35,221 nucleotides of DNA from JBBQKQ01 sp043719155 (GTDB lineage: Bacteria > Patescibacteriota > Minisyncoccia > Phycocordibacterales > UBA5272), in contig JAYSUJ010000018.1 in NCBI GenBank assembly GCA_043719155.1, positions 1 to 35,221 of the forward strand, read 5' to 3'. Of this stretch, positions 8,007-15,500 are shown in pieces. Each line of letters starts with the position of its first letter. Within the stretch, counting starts at the first letter, position 1. A program made the position numbers and the translations under genes. Under the pieces are notes generated by a model. That model was not told where the DNA came from and did no database searches. It was given only the letters and a program-made list of their open reading frames with translations.

Positions 8007-9119
8007 TTAATGTTCAACAGTGCGGGTGTGTATCTGAGCGCAAAGTCCAAGCATTGCCATGGTTATGATAATAGAAGTAGAACCATGTGAGATGAGTGGA
8101 AGTGGAACCCCAGTAAAAGGTATAGCCCCAGAAGCAGACCCAGTATTTAAAAAAGTCTGAGTTAAAATTATTATACCCGTACCAGATAAAACTCCTTTTT
8201 CCCAGGGGTCACGTACTCCATAAGATAAAAATAGCAAACGTGAGGCCAGAGATATTATTAATAATAAAATAAAAAGAGAGCCAACAAAACCAAATTCTTC
8301 TCCTATAACTGCAAAAATAGAGTCACCTACAGTTTCAGGTAAATAGTGGTATTTTTGTGTACTTTTCCCAAAGCCGTCCCCCCAAATTCCCCCAGACCCA
8401 AGCGATATTTTGGTTTGATTGGCTTGATAGTTTTGGTCGGAAGTATTTTTTTCTGGGTATAAAAAAGTATTTACCCGTTCTTTGGCATGAGGGTAAAAAT
8501 TGTAAAAGCCTACAAAAACCGGTACAGCACAAAGCATTATTATTAATATGTCTTTAAGTTTGGCATTTATCAAAAAGAAAATACCAAAAATACCAGCCAA
8601 GATAATAGTCGAAGTTCCTAGGTCTGGCTCCTTTAAAACTAAAAAAACAGTGGAAGAAACTAATAAGGCTGGGAGTATCCTGAATTTCCAGTTATTAAAT
8701 TGAGAGTGGAAGTGGCTGTAAAAAGCGGAAAGAAAAAGTATGGAAGAGTATTTTAAGATTTCACTCGGCTGAAATGAAAACCCAAAAATCTCTATCCACC
8801 TTCTGGCACCTCCGTGGGAAATGCCAATGCTGGGAACTAGGGTGAGAGCACAAAGAATTATAGCTACTAGAAAAATGAAAGGAGAGAAATTCTTTATTAT
8901 TTTCTGGGGAAAAAAAGCCGCAGAGAAAAAAGCCAAACTTCCTAGCAATATCCCAAACATAAATTGGTTTTGGACTATCGCGTAAAACTTGGCTTCGTAA
9001 CGAGCCATAACTCCAAGTGAAGCCGAGAAGAAAATTATGAATCCTAAAAACAAAATAGTAAAGGTGAGAAGGGTAATGTAGGAGTCAAATTTGTTGCGTC
9101 GTAAAAATTCTTTAAACAT
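8007..9119 (-). CDS. ftsW: SEDS peptidoglycan polymerase FtsW/RodA family
   Basis: This is a polytopic membrane protein of 370 residues with about ten hydrophobic helices. SEDS marks are GGARRWI followed by FQPSEILKYS (periplasmic loop and helix), KEPDLGTS, and the signature YLPETVGDSIFAVIGEEFGF. A C-terminal LPLISHGSTSII region is also present. FtsW-type enzymes polymerise lipid II into glycan strands with a class B penicillin-binding protein. The location beside murG and mraY favours FtsW over RodA. The start lies 8 bases from an extended -10 element, so the mRNA is probably leaderless. Confidence 0.92.
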   Translation of the reverse strand: MFKEFLRRNKFDSYITLLTFTILFLGFIIFFSASLGVMARYEAKFYAIVQNQFMFGILLGSLAFFSAAFFPQKIIKNFSPFIFLVAIILCALTLVPSIGISHGGARRWIEIFGFSFQPSEILKYSSILFLSAFYSHFHSQFNNWKFRILPALLVSSTVFLVLKEPDLGTSTIILAGIFGIFFLINAKLKDILIIMLCAVPVFVGFYNFYPHAKERVNTFLYPEKNTSDQNYQANQTKISLGSGGIWGDGFGKSTQKYHYLPETVGDSIFAVIGEEFGFVGSLFILLLIISLASRLLFLSYGVRDPWEKGVLSGTGIIILTQTFLNTGSASGAIPFTGVPLPLISHGSTSIIITMAMLGLCAQIHTRTVEH

Positions 9120-9127
9120 GTTATGTT

Positions 9128-9136
9128 AGTTTAACA
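9128..9136 (-). promoter_or_regulatory. Extended -10 TGTTAAACT upstream of ftsW
   Basis: Read on the minus strand, TGTTAAACT ends 8 bases before the ftsW ATG (9119) and begins 2 bases after the stop codon of the preceding gene. No SD is present. Confidence 0.55.
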
Positions 9137-9138
9137 GA

Positions 9139-9747
9139 TTATTGTATCACGCCAAATCTAATTTTGTCTAAAATTTTGTAAACTGAACTGGGGTAGGCTC
9201 GCTTTGTTTCAGCGTTTACATTTTCTAAAAAGTTGCTCACCTCTTTACTATAAGGACTAATATTTGAGCTACAGTTTTTATTAGTAAATTTTGTATTTGA
9301 AAGTAGAATTCCAGAAAACATGTATCCAGGGGCAAATTTGTAACATCTATTATTTTCAATATCTGTTAGGCAGCATTCAAAAGTCTTAGTCAAGGTTCTT
9401 ACTTCACCAAGATAGCATGAGTCTTTACTGACATTTTCCAAGCCATTGTAAAAAAGTTTTGCCGGCTTATCTTTTGTAAAATCAACAACTTCGATCAAGA
9501 ATTGTTGTTGGCTTTTCGGCATTACTTGCTTTGCTTCGATGAACTTTTTACCATTATCATTTCCGACCTTTCCAGGTTCATAAGCTACAATGCATTTTTC
9601 TAGTTTAGTAATTTTTCCCGAAGAGGGATAGGGTTTTAAGATTTTTTTTTCCAAATTTTGTGCCTGAGTATTATCAAATGTGAAAAAGTAAAGTACAAAA
9701 CCAAATATAAAAAAACAAAAAACTAATAAAGTATTGAAAATTTTCAT
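9139..9747 (-). CDS. Cysteine-containing exported protein, unknown
   Basis: This is a 202-residue protein. Residues 1-30 form a clear signal peptide with a hydrophobic core LLVFCFFIFGFVLYFF and a likely cleavage after TQA. The mature part has six cysteines (52, 111, 125, 126, 135, 159), an even number compatible with disulfides outside the membrane. Charged and aromatic residues are spread evenly, with no repeats. It is transcribed towards ftsW, but ftsW has its own promoter straight after this stop, so the two may be controlled separately. No named family is recognised. Confidence 0.7.
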   Translation of the reverse strand: MKIFNTLLVFCFFIFGFVLYFFTFDNTQAQNLEKKILKPYPSSGKITKLEKCIVAYEPGKVGNDNGKKFIEAKQVMPKSQQQFLIEVVDFTKDKPAKLFYNGLENVSKDSCYLGEVRTLTKTFECCLTDIENNRCYKFAPGYMFSGILLSNTKFTNKNCSSNISPYSKEVSNFLENVNAETKRAYPSSVYKILDKIRFGVIQ

Positions 9748-9753
9748 AAATAG

Positions 9754-9762
9754 AGTTTAACA
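9754..9762 (-). promoter_or_regulatory. Extended -10 TGTTAAACT, leaderless start
   Basis: TGTTAAACT on the minus strand ends 6 bases before the ATG at 9747. This is identical in sequence to the elements before ftsW, scpA and the gene at 30381. Confidence 0.55.
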
Positions 9763-9777
9763 GATTTTATGAAACAA

Positions 9778-9818
9778 ATTTTAAAAAAAGAAAAAGCCCG
9801 GGTCTCCATACCGGGCTT
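9778..9818 (-). terminator. Rho-independent terminator after the GC-rich gene
   Basis: AAGCCCGG (9794-9801) pairs with CCGGGCTT (9811-9818) around a 9-base loop. On the minus strand it is followed by a T-rich tail (TTTCTTTTTTT), so it ends transcription of the gene at 9858-10184. Confidence 0.88.
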
Positions 9819-9857
9819 CTGTTTGAGGAGTTTTTTTGGATCAGGTGCCGCTTCGGG

Positions 9858-10184
9858 TTAGCGAGGCGGGGTTCCGGTTTGCATCAGGTACACGAAGTAC
9901 CCTATGATGCCAACGACGATCACCCAGAAGGTGACAGTCATCCACATGGGCGGAACTGAGTTTTTGCTCAGTTGGCTCACGGCTTTTTCGGGGACTTTTG
10001 CCGGAGCTGGGGCTTTCGCCTCAGCTTTCACTTCCGCCTTGGGGGCGGGAGGGGTCGCAGCTTTCGCTGCGACAGGCGCATCTGCCTTAGGGGCAGAAAC
10101 GACCGATGCAGGGGCATTGGGGCGTGGGCCCTTCTGCTGCTGCTGTTGGTTGCCACCGTTTTTGGCTGCTTGCTGATCGGCCAT
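9858..10184 (-). CDS. GC-rich gene: Ala/Pro/Lys-rich tail-anchored protein, 108 aa
   Basis: Residues 1-20 are polar with a run of five Gln. Residues 25-72 are almost only Ala, Pro, Lys, Glu and Val (PKAEVKAEAKAPAPAK), low-complexity and probably extended. About 80-102 is one membrane helix (VTFWVIVVGIIGYFVYL), with a short tail at the end. There is no signal peptide, so it would be tail-anchored with its flexible part inside the cell, or inserted the other way round. Codon use is far richer in G and C than all nearby genes (one sampled 60-base line is 65% GC). It has a true SD (AGGAG, 6 bases from ATG), a leader hairpin and its own terminator. Function is unknown. Confidence 0.75.
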   Translation of the reverse strand: MADQQAAKNGGNQQQQQKGPRPNAPASVVSAPKADAPVAAKAATPPAPKAEVKAEAKAPAPAKVPEKAVSQLSKNSVPPMWMTVTFWVIVVGIIGYFVYLMQTGTPPR

Positions 10185-10190
10185 TGTAGT

Positions 10191-10270
10191 CTCCTACCTG
10201 TCCACTTTGGGGGTTGAAGTTTGGATTGTGGACAGTACATATATACTACCACTTTCAAAATAAAAGTCAA
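10191..10270 (-). promoter_or_regulatory. Promoter, leader hairpin and SD of the GC-rich gene
   Basis: Minus strand: TTGACT (10265-10270), a 16-bp spacer, then TAGTAT (10243-10248). The leader holds an 8-bp stem CTGTCCAC/GTGGACAG (10228-10235 with 10198-10205, loop 22). It is followed at once by the SD AGGAG (10191-10195), 6 bases before ATG. The stem ends next to the SD, so it could affect ribosome access. Confidence 0.6.
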
Positions 10271-10286
10271 GTATTTGGAAAAGACT

Positions 10287-11357
10287 TTAAAGTGACCCAG
10301 CCAGCGCTACGATAACTCCAACAAATGAACACATAATAGCTGCCAACCAATAACGCATAACCACAGTGTGTGAGGCTACACCATTGGCCTGAAAATGGTG
10401 ATGTAGCGGTGCCACTGTAAACATTTTCTTACCTAAAAACTTTTTTGAAAATATTTGTAAAAAAGAGGAAGCCGGACCTGACAAGAGAGGTAGGGCAATG
10501 ATAGGTAAAACAAAAATTTGGTTGGTAAGTATTGCTACTAAAGTAAGAGTTGTGGAAAGTGAGAGTAGGCCTGTTTCAGAGTTGTAAAATTTGGCAGGCA
10601 TGATGTTGTACCAAAGAAAAGCTGTCGAAGAGCCAACAATAGCTAGACAAAGGGCGGCGATGTTTATCTGGTCTTGGGCAATGGCGATGATGCCGAAACT
10701 GGCAAAGGCAATAGCAAAAAGTCCACCAGACAAGCCGTCTATTCCGTCAATAACTGAAACTGTAGACATGATGACTATGGCTAAAATGATAAGCGGGACA
10801 ATTAAAAAGCCAATATTTAAAAGTCCAAAAAAAGGAATAAAAACCTCTACAAAAACTAGTTTTACATAAAACCACCAAGCTACAAAAATTGAAAGTAAAA
10901 AGACTGTGAGTATTCTCCATTTAAAAGAAAGACCTTTGTCACCAATTAAAAAAACTTTTTTTCCACAACTAGAGATGTCGTCTATAGCCCCGAGTACACC
11001 TGTGAAAACCATAGCAAAAAGGATAAGCCAAGTTTGGTTTCGAGATACAAAGTCTATTTTATTTATAAATGGTATGTACTCGGCTAAAATCCAAAATACC
11101 GAAGCGACAATAAATACAGACGCCCAGATGATGACCCCGCCAAGACGTGGGGTAGATTTATAGTCTTCACCATGAATTTTTTTTGTTTCTACCGCATCAC
11201 TGCCGTCGAGGGATTTTTCGACATGTCTTTGCTTGCACATTTTATGTTTTACAAGAAGTTTTATAAAAGCTGGGGCAATAGAAATAGCCAAGGTAAAAGA
11301 TGCAAGGGTAGCAAGTAATATTTTAATAGTATTTATAGTCATAACTTGCACAAGCAT
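10287..11357 (-). CDS. mraY: Phospho-MurNAc-pentapeptide transferase MraY
   Basis: It transfers phospho-MurNAc-pentapeptide from UDP to undecaprenyl phosphate to make lipid I at the membrane. The 356 residues match the family length and contain about ten hydrophobic helices. Visible motifs are LGAIDDISS (the Asp-Asp pair), VIDGIDGLSGG, and the C-terminal histidine motif APLHHHFQANG. Starts at 11357 or 11342 (MTINTIK) both fit. The first leaves 7 bases after the upstream stop. It is third in a run with two unrecognised genes and precedes the separately promoted GC-rich gene. Confidence 0.93.
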   Translation of the reverse strand: MLVQVMTINTIKILLATLASFTLAISIAPAFIKLLVKHKMCKQRHVEKSLDGSDAVETKKIHGEDYKSTPRLGGVIIWASVFIVASVFWILAEYIPFINKIDFVSRNQTWLILFAMVFTGVLGAIDDISSCGKKVFLIGDKGLSFKWRILTVFLLSIFVAWWFYVKLVFVEVFIPFFGLLNIGFLIVPLIILAIVIMSTVSVIDGIDGLSGGLFAIAFASFGIIAIAQDQINIAALCLAIVGSSTAFLWYNIMPAKFYNSETGLLSLSTTLTLVAILTNQIFVLPIIALPLLSGPASSFLQIFSKKFLGKKMFTVAPLHHHFQANGVASHTVVMRYWLAAIMCSFVGVIVALAGSL

Positions 11358-11364
11358 ATCATAT

Positions 11365-11670
11365 TTACAGCTCTAAATGGTTGCGAATAATAAACTTAGT
11401 CAAATGTATCCCAAACTGCCATGAACCAAGTAAGGTAAAAAAGTAAAAGATGATCTTTGGGACTTCAATTGTAAAAATCCAAGGACTGTTAAGTAGGTAA
11501 AGTGAAAAAAGCATAATCGACAGGCCACTAATAATAGCTCCGGCATCTATTATCCATGCATACCAGGCGTGGTAGACAGCTTTTTTTCCGGCACGCTTTG
11601 TGTAAAATTTGTAGAAAACAAAAGTTTGGATAGTTAAGAAGAGAATTAAAGTAATGAGGTGTGTGGTCAT
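11365..11670 (-). CDS. Small three-helix membrane protein, unknown
   Basis: This is a 101-residue protein with three hydrophobic segments (about 3-20, 42-64, 72-92). Basic loops such as TKRAGKKAVYHAWYAW lie between the first two. It is 7 bases after the upstream gene and 7 bases before mraY, so it is co-transcribed with lipid I synthesis and may be a small partner of the MraY step. That is inferred from location only. Confidence 0.65.
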   Translation of the reverse strand: MTTHLITLILFLTIQTFVFYKFYTKRAGKKAVYHAWYAWIIDAGAIISGLSIMLFSLYLLNSPWIFTIEVPKIIFYFFTLLGSWQFGIHLTKFIIRNHLEL

Positions 11671-11677
11671 GTTTATT

Positions 11678-12409
11678 TTACGTTTTTATGTTGAGACCTT
11701 TCAATAGTTCGTTGATCCTGGCTTTAGCGCCAGAATTTGCAGGTTTGGTTTCAGAAGATAATTTCTCTGCTTCTAGAACTAGATCTGCTAATCTGGTTTG
11801 TATGTGAGTAATTTTTTCTATCAGCTCGCTTGCAGTTTTTTCATCTCTAATTTCACTTTGGGCTAAAAGAGAAAGCTCTTTTTCTATTTTGTTCATAATG
11901 TCAATAATGCTCTGCTCTGGATTTGTTTTATTGTTTGCTCGTTCGAGCAATCGTTTTCTAAAAAAACGTCTTGCCGAAGAGTCTTCCATTGAGCCGCGAA
12001 TGAGCCTCAAAGAGTTTTTAAGTGTAAAGATAAAAAGAAAAATTTGCAACCAAGAGTTTGCAACTTCTTTTCCGTACGCTTTTTCCAGCTTTTCGGCCAG
12101 AGCTTTCTCGGACTCACTATAAGTTTTTTTTAAGTCAAATCTATTTTTGAAAAGGCTATCTTTAAGTCTTCCTGCAGATTCTAAAAATTTACCTGGTAAG
12201 TCTAGCCCCTTTCTTTTTTGTATTATAGAACCAAGTTTTCTCTCTAGGATTTCGATTTCAGTTGGGTTGAAACCTGTGAAATCTTGGATTTCGTCTTTTG
12301 CAGTAAATACACTAAGAGCTGCCAGCATTACAGATGCTGTATAGGCAACAGATAGGTTGGCAAAGCTTCTTTTTTCTCTTGGTTGGTTTGTGGGCGAGTC
12401 TGGGGACAT
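11678..12409 (-). CDS. Helical protein of unknown function, first of the mraY operon
   Basis: From MSPDSP the protein has 243 residues. A hydrophobic stretch lies near residues 20-36 (LSVAYTASVMLAALSVF) and a second near 125-140 (WLQIFLFIFTL). The rest is charged helix (SESEKALAEKLEKAYG; EKITHIQTRLADLVLEAEKL), so a coiled-coil-like membrane-associated protein is likely. I preferred the ATG at 12409 to that at 12454, because a -10 TATACT lies 16 bases upstream of it and within the longer frame. It diverges from the giant gene at 12572. Confidence 0.6.
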   Translation of the reverse strand: MSPDSPTNQPREKRSFANLSVAYTASVMLAALSVFTAKDEIQDFTGFNPTEIEILERKLGSIIQKRKGLDLPGKFLESAGRLKDSLFKNRFDLKKTYSESEKALAEKLEKAYGKEVANSWLQIFLFIFTLKNSLRLIRGSMEDSSARRFFRKRLLERANNKTNPEQSIIDIMNKIEKELSLLAQSEIRDEKTASELIEKITHIQTRLADLVLEAEKLSSETKPANSGAKARINELLKGLNIKT

Positions 12410-12425
12410 ATTTCTAATTTTAAAA

Positions 12426-12547
12426 AGTATATACGAGATTTCTTGAAGTAACAATAAGAGAAAGATATCTATTAAATTTGCACAGGACTACTTTCTCCAC
12501 ATTTGAGCTTAATTTTGCTGGCTCTTTATCTTTTTTCAAACTATACT
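12426..12547. promoter_or_regulatory. Divergent promoter region of the mraY operon and giant gene
   Basis: On the minus strand TATACT (12426-12431) lies 16 bases before the ATG at 12409. On the plus strand TATACT (12542-12547) lies 24 bases before the ATG at 12572. The two elements are about 110 bases apart, and no SD is seen for either gene. Confidence 0.4.
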
Positions 12548-12571
12548 ATTTTTATAACAAAATATTTTTAC

Positions 12572-15500
12572 ATGACAGAAACCGCTAAGCCAACCTCAAC
12601 ACCTCCAGATTCGGATCTGCAAAAACTGTCAAAGTTGAGTAGGAGGACAAATAATGCTGGTGTGGTGGAGACAAAATTAAACCTGATAGAAACAATTTTG
12701 GATGAAGCGATTAACGACTTGAAGGTAGAGCTTGCAAAGCCTGATATAGATAATTCCCAGATTCAAGTTTTTTTAAGTGATGTAAATTTAATAAAAGCCG
12801 GTTTTGAAGAAGGTTTTACTAAAAAGGGAAGTGATCCTAGAATTCGAGACCAAAAATATGCAAAGATTAGTGATGAAGATTTGACTTCAATTGTAGCAAG
12901 ATTTACAGAAGCTGCGAAAGAAATGCTTGCGAGAACTGAAGGCAAGAAAGCAGTAGCAGTAGAATTAAAAAATCTAGAAATTAATAAACCCCAAAAGTCA
13001 GGAGCTAAAACCAAAGAAAAACCAGAACCAGAACAACCAAAAGAAGGAGAAAGAAGCCCGGCTGACTTGGATGCGGAAGCTACAAAAAAAGAGCAAGAAA
13101 GGTTTGAACAAATGAAGATTAGGATGAGAGCTGGGGCTCTTGCTATAGAGGAATTGTTGCGTGACCCTATTTTTGGTACTAATCCTACAGATGTAGAGAA
13201 AAATCTCATTAGGCTTTCTGGTGGTAAACAAAATGCCTATAAAAGCTGTGTTGAGGCTAAAGGCATATTTTTTGAAATATCAAGAGGAAAAAAGGGAATG
13301 GATTTAAATGCTAAAGATCCAGAAGACTGTGAAGATTTTATAAATTTTTTAAAAGACTTAAAAAAACGTCGTGAGGATGAAATAGGTGTAGATAAAAAAA
13401 GGGTTACGAGTTTAGCTCCTTTGTTTATGGAGGTTGATGCATTTCTATCTAGACATGATATTGGGGAGTATTTGGAATTAAATAAAATAGATGAGTTGAC
13501 AACTGCTCGGGAAGAATTGGAAAGGGACGCACTGGATATGACAAAAGAAGATGCGACAGTTCAAGTTGCTAAAGACAAGGTTACAGTCCTTTTGGGTGCC
13601 CTTGGTGAAGAATACAAAAAGAAAAACCTATCTTCTTTTGCATTGGCCACAGAAGCCAGAGACAAGCTTTTACCTAGAATAGATGAATATATCGAAATAA
13701 AAGGTGGTGCAAGCGGAATAGAAAGTTTTGATACAGTAGAGAAAATGCAAGAGTTGATGGACAGTGCGGTGAGTGATTCGAATAATCATAAAGTAAAACA
13801 AGGAACTAGTGCTTATCTTTTATTAAAAATTGATGATGTGCCAAATTTTGGACCGGTTGAAAGGTTGAACATATTGGGACGAGATTTTAATGGCGGTTTA
13901 GCTGTCCAAGATAGATCTAGTTTAATTCGTTATATAATTTCTCAAAAATTGAGGTTACATTTCTCTGAAAAGCAAAAGAAAGTGGTAGAAGACAAAGCCG
14001 AGTCTATAAAAACAAGTGCTGTGCGTTTTGCAAAGCTGCGTTCTTGGATTGCCAAAAAAGAGGTGGTAGAAAGGATAAGGGGAAGTGCAAGAGGTGCTAG
14101 CATGGGTCTAACTAGGGGAATTTACGAAAAAGCTCTGGACAAAGGTTATGGAAGAACTGTAAAGTTGTTTGATAAAATTGGGGCTTTGATTGAGGGTAAT
14201 GAGATGAGAAACGCAAGATTGTTGCAAGTAAGGCTAAATTTGGCTGAGCGACACGCCAACAATATAACTAAGTCTGCTCAGATTTACAACAAGTTTTATA
14301 CAAATTTAGACAATTTGGATGCTGGTGACAAAGCGGCTTTTACAGGTGTATTTACAGCTGTTGCAGCCATGGGAATAGTTTTAGGTGGACCACAATTGGC
14401 TATGGTAGGTTTGTCCAAGAGTACTTGGGCCGGTTTCGGGGCCTATTCGTTTCTGCAGGCAGCTATACCAGCAACCATTAGAGGCAAGTCGATGTGGACT
14501 AAAAATGTTTTCAACGGAGAGAAAAGGGGGAGGTTAAAAGCTGTGAAGTCGGCTGTTGGACAGTTCGCAGTCTCGCTACTTATGGGACGATTTGTGGCGC
14601 CAGTTATTGCTGAGGTCTATCAGGCAAGTTTCGAATCTTTTTATGATACCCTGTCAGACACTTTCGGTTGGTACAAAAATAGTGCAAGCTCTATAGATAT
14701 TAATGACCCAAAACTTGCAGTAGGGGTAGGCATAATGCGTCATGCAGGTTTAAGTGACAATGATATTTCTGAAGCAATAAAGACTAAGGGTAAAAGTTTG
14801 ACTAGTATAGCAGGCATTGAGACAGTGGCGTTTTCCTACATGTCGCAGACTTCCGGCTTGATGAATAATGTAAATGACCCTGTAGTAGAACTTGAAACTC
14901 CTGCAGCAAAAAAAGAAAGAGGGATAGTTGCTAGGATAGGAGGACTGTGGAGAAAAGGGGTAGATGCTGTTGGTGAAGCAAAGGACATAGTTCAAGAAAA
15001 GACTGGTTTTGGTAAAAAAAGTGTGGAGGTAGCAGAAAAGCCAGTTGGCGTACCTCTAACGCCTGAGGCTACTGCAGCAGATAAATTTAAAACTTTTAGG
15101 CTGAACGACAGAACTGACATAGAGAGAGCAACTAATGTAAGTCCAAAAGATGTTGCAAAGATGAACGGCGAAATAAAACGAGTTGACCCAAATTATTTCT
15201 CCTACTTTAAATCCAATGTCTTTAGTGGTCTAAATGATGTGCATTTTACAGCTATGACAAAAGACCAGTGGGGTGTGGCAGTAGAGTCGGGTGCCTTAGA
15301 GGTTGCAAATAGACCTTATTTGGCTTACGCAAAGCTTAGTAAAGAAACTTTGCAAATCATGCTTGACCACATTAAAAAAAGTCCAGAATTGCAAAAAGAT
15401 TTTTTTAATGACAAAGCTTTTTTTGCGAAGATGATTCAAAATTCACAAATGGCTACGGTTGACCAAACTAGGTTTATTGCTGCTAATTTTAAAGTGGACG

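Noticed and set aside
9904..10217. Plus-strand Gly/Ala-rich and Arg-rich frames opposite the 108-aa gene
   Set aside because: They are antisense to a gene with an SD, promoter and terminator, and show shadow-like composition.
12503..12571. Start of the giant protein at ATG 12503
   Set aside because: The extra 23 residues are hydrophobic and cover the best -10 element. Met at 12572 opens the charged, typical sequence.
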